Positions 1 through 10,401 are shown, counted from the stretch's first letter. The stretch is 64,000 nt of DNA from Caldilineaceae bacterium (GCA_019637645.1 JAHBVH010000007.1:62001-126000); one strand, 5' to 3'. Notes: generated from the letters alone by a model not told the origin. Numbers and translations: made by a program.

Positions 1-99
1 ACTGCTCGTACCCGGTGTTGTACTGCTGCCGGACGCACTGCTGCTTGGGGCAGCTTTGGGTTGTCCGTTCTTGTTATAAGGTTTTCGTCTTCTACTCAC
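1..99 (-). CDS. Partial CDS, basic low-complexity N-terminus of an unknown protein
   Basis: On the minus strand a GTG codon at 99-97 opens a frame that runs without a stop to the window edge (33 codons). A good Shine-Dalgarno (GGGAGG, about 10 bases upstream) lies in the gap between it and lon, whose stop is only 21 bases away, so the gene could be cotranscribed with lon. The visible residues are very basic at first (MSRRRKPYNKNG) and then become Ser/Ala/Thr/Pro/Gly-rich, which looks like a disordered N-terminal tail. No domain is visible and I cannot name a function. The rest lies outside the window. Confidence 0.45.
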   Translation of the reverse strand, partial: MSRRRKPYNKNGQPKAAPSSSASGSSTTPGTSS

Positions 100-120
100 A
101 AAACTTCTTTCCTCCCATAC

Positions 121-2652
121 TCATGTTGTCATCATCTCGCCCTTTCTATCTCCCTCTAGTAATTCATCATCGATGGCGGCTGCCCATACTTCATCAACGG
201 TATCAACCAGGATAAAGTTCAATTTTTCACGCACAGGGGCAGGGACATCATCGAGATCCGCTGCATTGTGTTTGGGAATAATGACCGTTTCGAGGCCAAA
301 GCGGGCCGCGGCCAATACTTTTTCCTTGATCCCGCCAATCGGTAATACTTTCCCGCGCAGTGTGATCTCTCCTGTCATGCCAACTTTAGGGCGCAGGGGC
401 TTGCCGGTTAAGAGGCTAGCCAGTGCTGTTGCCATGGTAATGCCAGCGCTGGGGCCATCTTTGGGAATGGCACCCGCCGGAATATGGAGATGAATATCCG
501 ATTTGCGGAAAGTCTCCGGGTCGATGTTGAGGGCATGCGCACGGCTGCGGACATAACTCAGTGCCGCCTGTGCGCTTTCTTTCATTACATCACCCAATTG
601 CCCTGTAAGGGTGAAGCCTTTGTCGCCGGGAGATTTAGTGGCTTCAAAGAACATAATATCACCGCCGGTGGCTGTCCAAGCCAACCCTACCGCAACGCCG
701 GGTAGTTCCACGCGTTCGATGATCTCTTCGGCATGAATTTCTCGTTTGCCGAGGAACTGACCCACATTCACTTTATCTACAATCATGACATCGTTGCTGG
801 CACCAGCGGCCACTTTCGCGGCAATTTTTCGACAAATTTTGCCAATTTGCCGTTCGAGCCCACGAACGCCCGCTTCACGCGTATAGCCCTGGATGATTTC
901 ACGCAGCGCATCTTCCCGAAAGTCAACCTCTCCCGAACGGAGGCCATTTTCGCGGATCTGGCGTGGAATCAGGTATCCCCGCGCAATTTGCACCTTTTCA
1001 TCTTCCGTATAGCTACTGAGTTCGATGATCTCCATGCGATCGCGCAACGGGCCAGGAATCGTATCCAAGATGTTAGCGGTGGTAATGAACATGACTTGGC
1101 TCAGATCATACGCTACATCTAAATAGTGATCGCGGAACTCCCGGTTTTGCTCAGGATCCAAGACTTCGAGCAGCGCATTGCTTGGATCGCCCCGGAAGTC
1201 TCGCCCCAATTTATCGACTTCATCGAGCATAAAGACCGGATTATTACTCTCGACTCGCCGCAGACTTTGGATGACGCGGCCAGGCATCGAGCCGATATAG
1301 GTACGGCGAAAACCACGAATATCCGCTTCGTCGCGGACGCCGCCTAAGGCGAGCCGCACGAACTTACGCCCCATCGCGCGTGCAATGCTAATGCCAAGGC
1401 TAGTCTTGCCTACGCCCGGAGGGCCAACAAAACAGAGCACAACCCCTTCCCGTTCGCGGCGGATCTTATCCCGCAGGTCATCGTCATGGGGCATCTCGCG
1501 CCGCTCGGCACGCAACTTGCGCACGGCAAGGAATTCCAAAATGCGATCCTTGATCTCTTCTAGCCCAAAGTGATCTTCATCAAGGACAACCCGCGCATGT
1601 TGGATGTCCAAGTTATCTAGCGTCTGCTTTTGCCAGGGTAGACTTACCAAGAGATCCAGATAGGTCTTGATCACGCTATACTCTGCTGCTTGGATCGGCA
1701 TGCGCCGCATGCGTTCCAGCTCGCGTTTGGCCTCCTTTTCTGCTTCGTCACTCATCCCCGCCGCGACAATGCGCTCTTCTAGATCGCGAATATCCGCCGA
1801 TTGCTCGTCGTCATCGCCCAACTCTTTTTGGATCGCTTTGATCTGCTCGCGCAAATAAAACTCGCGCTGCATCCGCTCCATCTCGCCCTGTGCTTCGGTC
1901 TGAATTTTGCGACCAAGTTCGAGAACCTCGATCTCTTTCTTCAGTAATTGCATCAGCCGAATGAGCTTATCGTAGATGCGATCCATTTCCAAGAGCTGTT
2001 GGGCATCCTCGGTGGCAAGCCGCATACTGCTCGCCACCAAATAGGCGAGTTGGCGGGCGTTATCCACATTGATCGCCATGATCGCCAGCTCTTCGGGCAT
2101 GTGGGGCTCAAGCTCGATCAACTTGCGAAACAACTCCTGCACCGCGCGCATGACGGCTTCGGTTTCCAGATTATCCTCTTCGGTCTCTGGAATCACCTCC
2201 ACCCGCGCCCGCAGATAGGGCTCCTGCTGCATATAGTTCAGAATGCGCACCCGCTCCAGCCCTTGAATCACAAGCCGCATGGTCCCATCGGGCGTCTTGA
2301 GGACGCGATGAATCTGGGCCGCTGTGCCGATCGTGTGGATCTGTTCGGGGGTGGGCTCTTCGATATTTTCATCCTTGCTAGCCACCAGGGCGATCATGCG
2401 GCTCGCAGGAAGGCTCTCTTCGACGAGACGAATACTCCGTTTTTGACCAATCGGGAGCGGTAGCCACATCATTGGGTAGACGACGGCACCCCGTAGCGGG
2501 AGGACTGGCAGGTCGTCGGCCACAATGCTATCAATAGGCTCCTCGTCCTCCAGGGTAAATTGCCGGCTCAACTCTTCTGATTCATATAAAACTTCGTCTT
2601 CCTCAGCATCGTCCCAATCGTCGAGGTCGGCGTACATATGTGGATTATTCAT
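121..2652 (-). CDS. lon: ATP-dependent protease Lon
   Basis: 843-residue LonA-type AAA+ serine protease that degrades misfolded and regulatory proteins in the cytoplasm. Domains in order: an unusually acidic N-terminal extension (about residues 7-40, many Asp/Glu), the LON substrate-binding domain beginning [13 protein letters not shown], a coiled helical region (about 230-330), the AAA+ module with Walker A GPPGVGKT (near 410) and Walker B FMLDEVDK (near 476), and the protease domain with catalytic Ser in KDGPSAG (near 732) and Lys in GGIKEKV (near 774). All catalytic motifs are intact. The ATG at 2652 gives the full frame, and an ATG five codons downstream is an alternative. No CIRCE-type heat-shock operator is visible upstream; a TATAAT-like box on the minus strand near 2725 may be the -10. 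Confidence 0.97.
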   Translation of the reverse strand: MNNPHMYADLDDWDDAEEDEVLYESEELSRQFTLEDEEPIDSIVADDLPVLPLRGAVVYPMMWLPLPIGQKRSIRLVEESLPASRMIALVASKDENIEEPTPEQIHTIGTAAQIHRVLKTPDGTMRLVIQGLERVRILNYMQQEPYLRARVEVIPETEEDNLETEAVMRAVQELFRKLIELEPHMPEELAIMAINVDNARQLAYLVASSMRLATEDAQQLLEMDRIYDKLIRLMQLLKKEIEVLELGRKIQTEAQGEMERMQREFYLREQIKAIQKELGDDDEQSADIRDLEERIVAAGMSDEAEKEAKRELERMRRMPIQAAEYSVIKTYLDLLVSLPWQKQTLDNLDIQHARVVLDEDHFGLEEIKDRILEFLAVRKLRAERREMPHDDDLRDKIRREREGVVLCFVGPPGVGKTSLGISIARAMGRKFVRLALGGVRDEADIRGFRRTYIGSMPGRVIQSLRRVESNNPVFMLDEVDKLGRDFRGDPSNALLEVLDPEQNREFRDHYLDVAYDLSQVMFITTANILDTIPGPLRDRMEIIELSSYTEDEKVQIARGYLIPRQIRENGLRSGEVDFREDALREIIQGYTREAGVRGLERQIGKICRKIAAKVAAGASNDVMIVDKVNVGQFLGKREIHAEEIIERVELPGVAVGLAWTATGGDIMFFEATKSPGDKGFTLTGQLGDVMKESAQAALSYVRSRAHALNIDPETFRKSDIHLHIPAGAIPKDGPSAGITMATALASLLTGKPLRPKVGMTGEITLRGKVLPIGGIKEKVLAAARFGLETVIIPKHNAADLDDVPAPVREKLNFILVDTVDEVWAAAIDDELLEGDRKGEMMTT

Positions 2653-3257
2653 AATCTAAGCATACACGATCATGCATCAATGTGATGTAGGCAGTAAGCC
2701 ATATATCTAAAAATTTTTGAAATTATAGGAGAACGACACCTGACCGGTTTTCCAAATTTGTCAGGTGTACAGGGTACCTTTTCAACCTGTTGCTAAGAAC
2801 CTAAGTGGGGCGTACGTCCTCATTGATCAACCTGGCAAAGTCGCTCCCCGAAGGGCCGATCGGCCTGTATATAAAGGAGCCGCTTTGCGATGGTTTGTCT
2901 TACTCAGTAGTCAAAAAATAAGCATCATTATTTTTCTAATCACGTTTTTGCGTTATCTCTTGCATATTATATCGAATCTTGCAAGTTTCTTACTAATTTG
3001 CTCCACTAGGATTACGCGGTTACGGAACAGTGGATTTCCTGGTTGGGCTTTTTAGCGCTGTCGGTGGATGGGCCGCGGTGCCAAGGGCTTCTACAAGCGC
3101 CCATTAATTCTGGCGAATAAAAGTACAATGTTATACTTTGAGCATGAATCCATTGGACGCCGGGCGCGTGCCAAAGCAATGACGTTCTGCGCAAACACGA
3201 AGATGTACCCTATTTTGCCCTCGGTTGGTACATACCTCGACTAGACAGGAAATGAAC
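2653..3257. other. Intergenic region between divergent lon and the cyclodeaminase gene
   Basis: About 600 bases without a convincing gene. It holds one CCTGAC-type palindrome (listed separately) and an AT-rich stretch at 2910-3000. A TATACT box at 3132-3137, with only a poor -35 about 18 bases upstream, may drive the folate genes. A 96-codon GTG frame at 2765-3055 starts inside the palindrome and has no family signature, so it is not called. Confidence 0.5.
2736..2768. repeat. CCTGAC palindrome, family 1 core copy
   Basis: Inverted arms ACACCTGAC (2736-2744) and GTCAGGTGT (2760-2768) flank an imperfect inner part resembling CCGGTTTTCC / AAATTTG. It is one of about a dozen related palindromes in the window, here upstream of lon and within its probable leader or promoter region. 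Confidence 0.7.
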
Positions 3258-3917
3258 ATGACCATCGTACCAGCAGCGCTTGCCACCGCTGATCTGACAT
3301 TACGTGATTTTAGTGACGCGTTGGCGGCGCGCCACTCCACGCCAGGCGGTGGTGGGGCCGCTGCCCTGACGGGTAGCCAAGCCGCAGCGTTGCTGAGCAT
3401 GGTGATCAACTTTACGCTCGGCCATAAAAAATATGCCGATGTCGCGACCAAAATGCAGGAATGGCTCGCCCAAAGCGAAGCTCTTCGTCATGATCTGCTG
3501 GCCTTGGCCGATCGCGATGTAGAAGTCTTTAATGCTGTGGCGGCCTGCTATGCCATGCCCAAAGCAACCGAAGCAGAAAAAGCTGCCCGTACTACGGCTT
3601 TACAAAGTGCGCTCAAGGCTGCCGCCGAAGTGCCCTTTGTGGTGGCCGAAAAATGTCTAACCGTGTTACAACTGGCCGCACCGGTCGGCGAAAAGGGGAA
3701 TGCCAATGTGGTGAGCGATGCGGGCGTTGCCATGTATCTAGCTCATGCTGCTTTACATAGCGCCCTGATCAACGTCAACATCAACTTGAAATTTATCAAA
3801 GATGACGACTACGTCGCCACCTATGCGGCCAAACGTGATGCCCTGCTTGCCGCCGCCGCGACGGCCTATGCCGCCGCGCGCACGGCCTGCACCAACACCC
3901 TGGGGATCGAGCTATGA
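3258..3917 (+). CDS. Formiminotetrahydrofolate cyclodeaminase / methenyl-THF cyclohydrolase family protein
   Basis: 220-residue protein of the FTCD C-terminal (cyclodeaminase) family. Members convert 5-formimino-THF to 5,10-methenyl-THF, and in methylotrophs (FchA/Fch) the same fold acts as methenyl-THF cyclohydrolase. The family hallmarks are an N-terminal helix followed by the glycine-rich PGGGGAAAL loop (residues 30-38), an all-helical body, and a central segment ending KGNANVVSD. No formiminotransferase domain is attached and no histidine-degradation genes are nearby, so the cyclohydrolase reading is attractive. The start was set at 3258, because AGGA at 3247-3250 is 7 bases away; the ATG at 3252 and upstream starts lack a usable spacing. 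The stop overlaps the folD start (ATGA), implying translational coupling. Confidence 0.85.
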   Translation: MTIVPAALATADLTLRDFSDALAARHSTPGGGGAAALTGSQAAALLSMVINFTLGHKKYADVATKMQEWLAQSEALRHDLLALADRDVEVFNAVAACYAMPKATEAEKAARTTALQSALKAAAEVPFVVAEKCLTVLQLAAPVGEKGNANVVSDAGVAMYLAHAALHSALINVNINLKFIKDDDYVATYAAKRDALLAAAATAYAAARTACTNTLGIEL

Positions 3918-4777
3918 CCGCACAATTACTCAGTGGCAGTGACCTCGCCAAAAGCCGCAAGGCGACCTTGAAAGCGCAGGTGGCTACCTTCCAACAAATG
4001 CATGGAGTGACCCCAACGTTAGCCATTTTGCGCGTCGGCGACGACGAAGCCGCCGCTGGCTATGCGCGCGCCATCGAACGCAACTGCAAGAGTGTCGATA
4101 TTGCCTTCCGCGCCGAACTGCTCCCAGCCGACGCCACCCAAGCAATGGTGAATGCCGCCTTGCAAGCCCTGAATACCGATGTCCAGGTGCATGGCATCAT
4201 GATCTTGGAGCCGTTGCCCGCGCAAATGGATGCCAACGCGCTCTTGTTGCTGCTCAATCCTGCCAAAGATGTGGATGGCGTTCATCCAGTCAATGCAGGG
4301 CGACTAGCAGCCCAACGTTCGCCCTATTTTACCCCGGCCACCCCAGCCGCCGGTTTGGCCCTGCTCGATGCCGCTGGCGTTGAGTTTCAAGGTCAGCACG
4401 CGGTGATCGTTGGGCGCAGTGATATTGTGGGTAAGCCCATGGCCTTGCTGCTCCTCCACCGCCATTGCACCGTGACCATTGCGCATAGCCGCACCCGCGA
4501 TCTGCCCTCTCTCTGTCGCAGCGCGGATATTCTCTGTGTCGCGGTGGGGCGGGCCGAAATGGTACGTGGCGACTGGGTAAAGCCCGGCGCGGTGGTGGTC
4601 GATTTTGGCACTACCTATACCGACGATGGCCTCAAGGGCGATTGTGCCCAAACCGAAGTCGCCACCGTGGCCGGCATGCTGACCCCCGTCCCCGGTGGCG
4701 TTGGGCCTATGACCAATGTGATCTTAATGGAAAATGTATTGCAAGCGGCTCATCTAGCGGTTGGGGCTTCTGAATAA
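3914..4777 (+). CDS. folD: FolD-family methylene-THF dehydrogenase, predicted to lack cyclohydrolase activity
   Basis: 287 residues, the usual FolD length. The N-terminal catalytic lobe and the Rossmann NADP lobe ([12 protein letters not shown] near 164-175, [10 protein letters not shown] near the C-terminus) are clear. FolD normally interconverts methylene-, methenyl- and 10-formyl-THF. Numbering happens to coincide with the E. coli enzyme: Tyr50 and Asp121 (DVDG) are present, but the catalytic Lys54 is Ile (GYARAIER) and Gln98 is Leu (IMILEPLP). In studied homologues that Lys is needed for cyclohydrolase activity, so this copy is inferred to be dehydrogenase-only or inactive. It overlaps the upstream cyclodeaminase-family gene by 4 bases, and that gene may supply the missing step. 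Confidence 0.88.
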   Translation: MTAQLLSGSDLAKSRKATLKAQVATFQQMHGVTPTLAILRVGDDEAAAGYARAIERNCKSVDIAFRAELLPADATQAMVNAALQALNTDVQVHGIMILEPLPAQMDANALLLLLNPAKDVDGVHPVNAGRLAAQRSPYFTPATPAAGLALLDAAGVEFQGQHAVIVGRSDIVGKPMALLLLHRHCTVTIAHSRTRDLPSLCRSADILCVAVGRAEMVRGDWVKPGAVVVDFGTTYTDDGLKGDCAQTEVATVAGMLTPVPGGVGPMTNVILMENVLQAAHLAVGASE

Positions 4778-4781
4778 CGCT

Positions 4782-6956
4782 ATGCGACGACCCACCGCCC
4801 AACGTTTGCCTTTCTTCTTTCATTGGTGCGTTCTCATCGCCTATTTTCTCCTCACCGTGCTCATGACCTGGCCTTTAGTCACCCAAGTGACCACGGCGAT
4901 TCCTGGGGATAGCTTTGATGGCTGGCAGAACTATTGGAATCTCTGGTGGATGAAAATCGCTTTGGTAGAGCGACACCAGAGCCCCTTTTTCACCGATCTG
5001 CTCTACTACCCAACCGGGGTGGGGCTCTACTTTCATACCCTCAACCCTTTCAATGGCCTGCTGACTCTCCCCATTCAACTGAGTAATGGTCTCTTCCTGG
5101 CCTATAACACCGTTGTCTTTTTTAGCTGGACGCTCGCCGGGTATGGCGTCTATCTGTTGACGCGCTGGCTCATCGCCCAAAGCCGTTATGGGGTAGCCAA
5201 ACCGAGTTCTGCCGTGGCAGCTTTTGTGGCTGGGGCCATCTTCACCTTTGCGCCCTTTCACATGGCCCACCTGTTGGGCCACATGCAGGTGATGAGCTTG
5301 CAGTGGATTCCTTTTTATATCCTTTGCTTGCTCCAGGCCATAGACGCCTACCAGCGGCGAAAGCCCTGGCTGCGTCGGGCGCTGCTGGCGGGCTTCTTTC
5401 TCACGCTCACCGGCCTCTGTGACTGGTATTTCGTGCTCTATCTCTTCTTCTTTACGGCTTTGGTGATGCTCTGGCAGTTGCGGGTTGGCTTGCGTGCTCA
5501 CACCCAACCCGCTAAGTGGCCAAAGGTGCTTGCCGCCGTATTCCCCCCAGCGGTCGCCGGGCTCTTTATGCTCCTGCTGCTGAGCCCCGTGCTGATTCCC
5601 ATGGTGCGCGAGGCGACGCAATTTAGCTTCATGGTGCGCCCCACCAGCGATCTCTATATCCTTAGTGCCAGCTTGCTCGATTTCTTGGTGCCCAATCGGC
5701 TGCACACGCTCTGGCGGCCTGAGAGCTTTGCTTGGCCGGGCAATCAGATCGCGCCGGTGAGCGAACGGACGATCAGCTTGGGCTATGTGCCGCTGCTGCT
5801 GGCCGTGGTCGCGCTCTGGCGCTGGCGTCCCGTTGTGCGTTTCTGGGCGATTGCCGCGCTCTGTTTTCTCCTGTTGGCGATGGGGCCGCAGCTACACTTC
5901 GGCAACATCACCGAAGCGAATATCCCCACCACGCTCGCCACGACAACCCCCGAGTGGACGCCCTTTGCCCTGCTGAACCGGACCGTGCCCTTTATGCGCA
6001 TTAGTCGCAGTGTCAGCCGTTATGCCTTGATTGTGCAACTCGCTATCGCGATCCTGGCGGGGCTTGGGTTACAGCGGCTGCTCCAACCACGGCGACCGTG
6101 GTTGGCGGGCTTGCTTGCATCTTTGGCCCTGTTCCTGATCTTGGCTGAATTTTGGGTTGCCCCCTATCCCATGAGTTCCCCCGATACGCCACCGTTCTAC
6201 ACCGCGATCCGCGCCATGGACGATGTGCGCGGGGTGCTAAATTTGCCCATGAACTATGACCGGCCCGGCTATTTGCTCTACCAAACGGTGCACGAGAAAC
6301 CACTCGCGGTGGCCTACATTAGCCGCGAAGATCCGCGCACGCTGACCGAACGCGTACCCTTGTTGCAACATTTTCGTCATCTGGGGCCAGATATTATTGA
6401 AGTAGATCCTGTTCAAGTAGGGCGTACGGTGCTAAACGATCTGGGCATCGATCTGGTGATCCAAGATCGCTACAAAATGCCGGGTGGTTTGGAACGGAGT
6501 TACACCGAAGAAGTTGCCAACGCGCTCTTTGTGGATACGCCGCCGCTCTATCAGGATGAGCGGATCACGGTTCACCGCGTCGAGCCACCAACGGTCTCTC
6601 TGCCGTACGTCGTGCTGGGCGCGTTACATTGGGGCGCGCTAGAAGAGCCAGCGCCGGGCCATCTCCAACGGGTGTTACGTGGGCAGCCGGCCTTGCTGCA
6701 TCTCTATCACGCTGCCCCGCCGAGCCAACTCCGCCTGCGCTACCGGACTTTGCCGGGCGTACCCCTCGCGATTCAAGCCGCGGATGGGACGCTGCTCGCC
6801 ACCTTGTCGCCCGCGCCGGAGGGTAATACGGGAACCGTCGATCTAACGCCCCTGTTCACTACCCAACCGACCGCGGCCATCGTCGATCTCGCCCTCGTGG
6901 CGGGGCAGGATAATAGTGTGTGGATCGAGGGGATAGCGCTAGAGAATTTACGTTAG
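4782..6956 (+). CDS. Large multi-spanning membrane protein, GT-C glycosyltransferase-like
   Basis: 724 residues with about a dozen hydrophobic helices in the first 460 residues, followed by a roughly 250-residue soluble C-terminal part. The first extracytoplasmic loop carries acidic residues (PGDSFDGWQNYWNLWW), as in GT-C-fold lipid-phosphosugar-dependent transferases and YfhO-like proteins. I do not recognise a specific family, and the donor and acceptor are unknown. The longer frame from 4761 uses TTG and overlaps folD; the ATG at 4782, four bases after the folD stop, is preferred. It probably forms one transcription unit with the two folate genes, though function does not obviously connect them. 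A perfect palindrome follows the stop. Confidence 0.7.
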   Translation: MRRPTAQRLPFFFHWCVLIAYFLLTVLMTWPLVTQVTTAIPGDSFDGWQNYWNLWWMKIALVERHQSPFFTDLLYYPTGVGLYFHTLNPFNGLLTLPIQLSNGLFLAYNTVVFFSWTLAGYGVYLLTRWLIAQSRYGVAKPSSAVAAFVAGAIFTFAPFHMAHLLGHMQVMSLQWIPFYILCLLQAIDAYQRRKPWLRRALLAGFFLTLTGLCDWYFVLYLFFFTALVMLWQLRVGLRAHTQPAKWPKVLAAVFPPAVAGLFMLLLLSPVLIPMVREATQFSFMVRPTSDLYILSASLLDFLVPNRLHTLWRPESFAWPGNQIAPVSERTISLGYVPLLLAVVALWRWRPVVRFWAIAALCFLLLAMGPQLHFGNITEANIPTTLATTTPEWTPFALLNRTVPFMRISRSVSRYALIVQLAIAILAGLGLQRLLQPRRPWLAGLLASLALFLILAEFWVAPYPMSSPDTPPFYTAIRAMDDVRGVLNLPMNYDRPGYLLYQTVHEKPLAVAYISREDPRTLTERVPLLQHFRHLGPDIIEVDPVQVGRTVLNDLGIDLVIQDRYKMPGGLERSYTEEVANALFVDTPPLYQDERITVHRVEPPTVSLPYVVLGALHWGALEEPAPGHLQRVLRGQPALLHLYHAAPPSQLRLRYRTLPGVPLAIQAADGTLLATLSPAPEGNTGTVDLTPLFTTQPTAAIVDLALVAGQDNSVWIEGIALENLR

Positions 6957-6994
6957 TAAAAAGAGGCCGAAGCAAAGCAGAAAAGAGGGGCACC

Positions 6995-7027
6995 AAACCT
7001 GACAGGTTTTCAAAACCTGTCAGGTTT
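6995..7027. terminator. Bidirectional terminator-like palindrome (family 1 core)
   Basis: Perfect 16-base arms (6995-7010 and 7012-7027) around a single C. Each arm is itself nearly palindromic (CCTGACAGG), and T-runs follow on the plus strand. It sits between the convergent membrane-protein gene and gcvP, ten bases from the gcvP stop, so it probably ends both transcripts. Confidence 0.75.
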
Positions 7028-7036
7028 TTTGTCGTC

Positions 7037-9940
7037 TTACGCGTATGCTTCCAGCGGGGGGCAGGCACAGATCAGGTGGCGGTCGCCATAGACGTTGTCG
7101 ATCCGGGCGACGGCGGGCCAGAATTTGTGTTCGCGTACCCACGCCGCGGGATAGGCTGCTTCCTCCCGCGAATAGGGATGATGCCAGCTATCGCTGATGA
7201 TCACCTTGGCCGGGTGGGGCGCATTCTTGAGAAGATTGTCCTGGGCATCGGCCTCGCCCCGTTCAATCGCCGCGATCTCTTCGCGAATGGCAATCATGGC
7301 AGTGCAGAAGCGATCCAACTCGGCCAGTGATTCACTTTCGGTTGGCTCGATCATCAACGTGCCTGGTACCGGGAAGGACATGGTCGGCGCGTGGAAACCA
7401 TAGTCGATCAACCGTTTGGCAATATCTTCAGCCTCGGCCCATTCTTTCAGCGGGCGCGTATCGATGATACATTCATGGGCGACGCGCCCCTCCTTGCCTT
7501 GATACAGGATGGGATAGTGCGGGGCAAGGCGCGCTGCAATATAGTTGGCATTGAGAATCGCCACTTTGGTTGCCAAGGCCAAGCCACTGGCCCCCATCAT
7601 GGCAATGTAGGCATAGGAGATGGGCAAGATGGCCGCGCTGCCCCACGGTGCTGCCGAAACAGCACCATCGGCAGCGTCGCCACCCACACCCGCGACGACG
7701 GCATGGTTGGGCAAATAGGGGGCCAAATGGGCCGCCACACAGATTGGCCCCATGCCGGGGCCACCGCCACCGTGGGGAATACAGAAGGTCTTGTGCAGAT
7801 TCAGGTGACAGACATCCGCGCCAAAGTCGCCGGGGCGGGTGAGCCCCACCTGCGCGTTCATATTCGCTCCATCCATATAGACCTGCCCGCCATGGCTGTG
7901 GATAATTTGGCAGATCTCAACAATGCCCTCTTCAAAGACACCATGGGTGGACGGGTAGGTGACCATGAGCGCGGCGAGCTTGGCGCTGTGCTGGGCGGCC
8001 TTGGCGCGCAAGTCGTCTAGATCGACATTGCCATTCTCATCACACTGGACGACGACCACATCCATGCCCGCCATGACCGCGCTGGCCGGGTTGGTGCCAT
8101 GCGCCGAGGAAGGGATCAGGCAGACTGTCCGGTGGGCATTGTCATTGGCCTGATGGTAGGCACGAATCACGAGTAACCCGGCATATTCTCCCTGTGACCC
8201 TGCATTGGGTTGGAGCGAGGTCGCCGCAAACCCCGTGATCTCGGCTAACCAAGCTTCGAGCCGCCGAAACATGGCTTGATAGCCTGCCGTTTGCGCCAAA
8301 GGAGCAAAGGGATGCAACTGGGCAAACTCCGGCCAAGTCACCGGAATCATCTCGGTGGTGGCATTGAGCTTCATGGTACAGGAACCCAGCGGAATCATCG
8401 AGTGGGTGAGGGAGAGATCGCGCGCCTCTAGCCGTTTGATATAGCGCAGCATCTCGGTCTCGGAATGGTAGGTATTAAAGACCGGATGGGTGAGATAGTC
8501 ACTGGTGCGGGCATGGGGCGCGGCGACCTCTAGGGGTAGGTCAGCGGCCAGCGTCTCTAGCTCGATCACATCGGCGGCCCCAAAGATCGCCAAGAGCATT
8601 TGGATCTCGGTCACGGTGGTTGCTTCATCGAGCGAAACGCCCACCGCGCCATCGGCATAGCGCCGCAGGTTGATGTGTCGTGCCTCCGCCGCGGCAATCA
8701 GTTCCGCTTGGCTCGCGTTACCACCGCTGATCTTGAGGGTATCAAAGACCGGTGCTTCATTGAGCGTATACCCCAATTGGCGCAGCCCTTGGGCCAGCAC
8801 AGCCGTTAGTAGCTTCACCCGTTGGGCAATACGGCGCAACCCCTGCGGCCCATGATAGACGGCATACATGGAGGCCATCACGGCCAAGAGCACCTGGGCT
8901 GTACAAATATTGCTAGTGGCTTTTTCGCGGCGGATATGCTGTTCCCGCGTTTGAAGCGAAAGGCGCAACGCGGGCGCACCCGTGGCGTCCTGCGAAACAC
9001 CGACCAGCCGCCCTGGCATGATGCGCTTAAAGTCATCTTTGGTCGCCATAAAGGCCGCGTGGGGGCCACCATAACCCATGGGCACGCCAAAGCGTTGACT
9101 GTTGCCTACGGCAATATCCGCACCAAATTCGCCCGGTGCGCGCAGTAAGGTCAACGCCAGCAGATCAGTAGCCACTACGACAAAGGCCCCCGCGGCATGG
9201 GCTTGCTCACTGAAGGCCGTGTAGTCGAAAATAGATCCGTCTGTTGCCGGATATTGGAGCAGCACGCCAAAGGTCGGCTGGGCAAAGTCATACTGGGCAT
9301 AATCTCCCACGACGATCTCATATCCCAATGGCTCGGCACGCGTGCGCACGACATCGATCGTCTGGGGATGGCAGCGTTCATCGACAAAAAAGCGATTGGC
9401 CTTCGATGCGCGCGGTTGCGCGCGGCGGCAGAGGGTCATGGCTTCGGCGGCCGCGGTAGCCTCATCCAATAGCGACGCGTTGGCAATCTCCAGGCCAGTT
9501 AGCTCCATGATCATCGTCTGAAAATTGAGCAGCGCTTCGAGCCGACCTTGGGCGATTTCCGCTTGGTAGGGTGTATATTGCGTGTACCACCCTGGATTTT
9601 CCAGAATATTGCGCAAAATCACCCCAGGCGTCAGGGTGCCATAGTAGCCCATGCCGATGAAGGAGCGAAACAGTTGGTTCTGCTCGGCCAAGGCCCGCAT
9701 CTCATCCAGCACATCGGATTCGCTGCGCGGGCCCGCCAATTGGAGGGTGCCCTGCATGCGAATGCCTTTCGGTACGGTTTCATCGATCAAGGCATCGAGC
9801 GAATCGACCCCAATCACCTCGACCATGCGCGCCATATCCAGCTCGCTTGGCCCCACATGGCGCTGGACAAATTGATCGAGGCGCGGCAGCAGATCGGCCA
9901 CCCCTAGCTTCCCCTGCGGCAACAATGTTGCACTACCCAT
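7037..9940 (-). CDS. gcvP: Glycine dehydrogenase (decarboxylating), P-protein of the glycine cleavage system
   Basis: 967 residues, the full-length fused P-protein (alpha plus beta halves) rather than the split gcvPA/gcvPB form. It decarboxylates glycine with PLP and passes the aminomethyl group to lipoylated H-protein. The PLP lysine motif [19 protein letters not shown] is near residue 714, and the N-terminal half begins with the typical [10 protein letters not shown]. Start ATG at 9940 has AAAGGA seven bases upstream. Expression is almost certainly controlled by the tandem glycine riboswitch and terminator in its leader. gcvT and gcvH are not in the window. Its methylene-THF product would feed the neighbouring folate enzymes. 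Confidence 0.97.
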   Translation of the reverse strand: MGSATLLPQGKLGVADLLPRLDQFVQRHVGPSELDMARMVEVIGVDSLDALIDETVPKGIRMQGTLQLAGPRSESDVLDEMRALAEQNQLFRSFIGMGYYGTLTPGVILRNILENPGWYTQYTPYQAEIAQGRLEALLNFQTMIMELTGLEIANASLLDEATAAAEAMTLCRRAQPRASKANRFFVDERCHPQTIDVVRTRAEPLGYEIVVGDYAQYDFAQPTFGVLLQYPATDGSIFDYTAFSEQAHAAGAFVVVATDLLALTLLRAPGEFGADIAVGNSQRFGVPMGYGGPHAAFMATKDDFKRIMPGRLVGVSQDATGAPALRLSLQTREQHIRREKATSNICTAQVLLAVMASMYAVYHGPQGLRRIAQRVKLLTAVLAQGLRQLGYTLNEAPVFDTLKISGGNASQAELIAAAEARHINLRRYADGAVGVSLDEATTVTEIQMLLAIFGAADVIELETLAADLPLEVAAPHARTSDYLTHPVFNTYHSETEMLRYIKRLEARDLSLTHSMIPLGSCTMKLNATTEMIPVTWPEFAQLHPFAPLAQTAGYQAMFRRLEAWLAEITGFAATSLQPNAGSQGEYAGLLVIRAYHQANDNAHRTVCLIPSSAHGTNPASAVMAGMDVVVVQCDENGNVDLDDLRAKAAQHSAKLAALMVTYPSTHGVFEEGIVEICQIIHSHGGQVYMDGANMNAQVGLTRPGDFGADVCHLNLHKTFCIPHGGGGPGMGPICVAAHLAPYLPNHAVVAGVGGDAADGAVSAAPWGSAAILPISYAYIAMMGASGLALATKVAILNANYIAARLAPHYPILYQGKEGRVAHECIIDTRPLKEWAEAEDIAKRLIDYGFHAPTMSFPVPGTLMIEPTESESLAELDRFCTAMIAIREEIAAIERGEADAQDNLLKNAPHPAKVIISDSWHHPYSREEAAYPAAWVREHKFWPAVARIDNVYGDRHLICACPPLEAYA

Positions 9941-9985
9941 AAAAAAATCCTTTCCATCCTAATATGATAGGACTGACGTAGAGCC

Positions 9986-10000
9986 AGACCTGTCAGGTCT
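9986..10000. repeat. Half copy of the family 1 palindrome
   Basis: AGACCTGTCAGGTCT is palindromic about its central base and matches one arm of the family 1 core. It lies in the gcvP leader between the riboswitch terminator and the start codon. Confidence 0.6.
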
Positions 10001-10048
10001 TATCTAACGCCGTACCTTCTAAATCGATCAAACCCGAAAACAGGCAAC

Positions 10049-10079
10049 AAAAAACGGGCATCCCAAAAGAATGCCCGTT
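10049..10079 (-). terminator. Intrinsic terminator, expression platform of the glycine riboswitch
   Basis: On the minus strand, arms AACGGGCAT (10079-10071) and ATGCCCGTT (10061-10053) form a perfect 9-bp stem with a 9-base loop, followed by a run of six U (10054-10049). It lies directly after aptamer 2 and about 110 bases before gcvP, so glycine binding probably prevents termination. Confidence 0.85.
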
Positions 10080-10080
10080 A

Positions 10081-10312
10081 CCCCTGTCAAAAACCTGAGA
10101 GATTATGCTTGGCCTAACCAAGTTTGCCCCGTCGGCGGCACAGGCGATTGGATAGCCTGTACACTTTCCAGAGTTGCTACATCACAACGATCCCGGTTGC
10201 CTGAGAGCGTCACCAACAGAGTGTGGCCTCCCTGTTGACTTACACCTTCGGCGATGCTAATTGTCAATAATCAATTGCTAATGATGAATGCTGTTTGGAG
10301 TAGCGACGCCAA
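10081..10312 (-). promoter_or_regulatory. Tandem glycine riboswitch upstream of gcvP
   Basis: Reading the minus strand, two aptamers can be recognised. Aptamer 1 has CGCCGAAGGTGTAAG, then GCTCTCAGGCAACCGGGAT. The linker has the typical AACTCTGGAAAG. Aptamer 2 has CGCCGACGGGGCAAAC, then ATCTCTCAGGTTTTTGACAG. These match the family signature (CCGAAGG/CCGACGG...GCAAA...CTCTCAGG...GGAC). The 5' boundary is uncertain because a long inverted repeat overlaps P1/P2 of aptamer 1. Known tandem glycine riboswitches turn on glycine-cleavage genes when glycine is abundant. Confidence 0.9.
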
Positions 10313-10350
10313 ACTCATTAACAATTTTTAATTAGCAATTGATTATTGAC
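10263..10350. repeat. 20-bp perfect inverted repeat with inner hairpin
   Basis: Arms 10263-10282 and 10331-10350 are perfect 20-base complements. The 48-base spacer contains a second stem (GTTTGG / CCAAAC). The inner arm overlaps the 5' side of aptamer 1 of the glycine riboswitch, so it may be a small mobile repeat inserted there or an alternative leader fold. Confidence 0.7.
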
Positions 10351-10401
10351 GATTAAGATGCTCTCTCGCTGTGTTGTCTTAGCGTTATGTAATTGGTCGC
10401 T

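Noticed and set aside
1948..2463. 171-codon frame opposite lon
   Set aside because: Shadow frame of a well-supported gene on the other strand.
2653..2760. CIRCE/HrcA-type operator upstream of lon
   Set aside because: No TTAGCACTC-N9-GAGTGCTAA pattern is present.
2765..3055. 96-codon plus-strand frame upstream of the folate genes
   Set aside because: Starts with GTG inside a palindromic repeat, has no ribosome-binding site and low-complexity hydrophobic sequence without family features.
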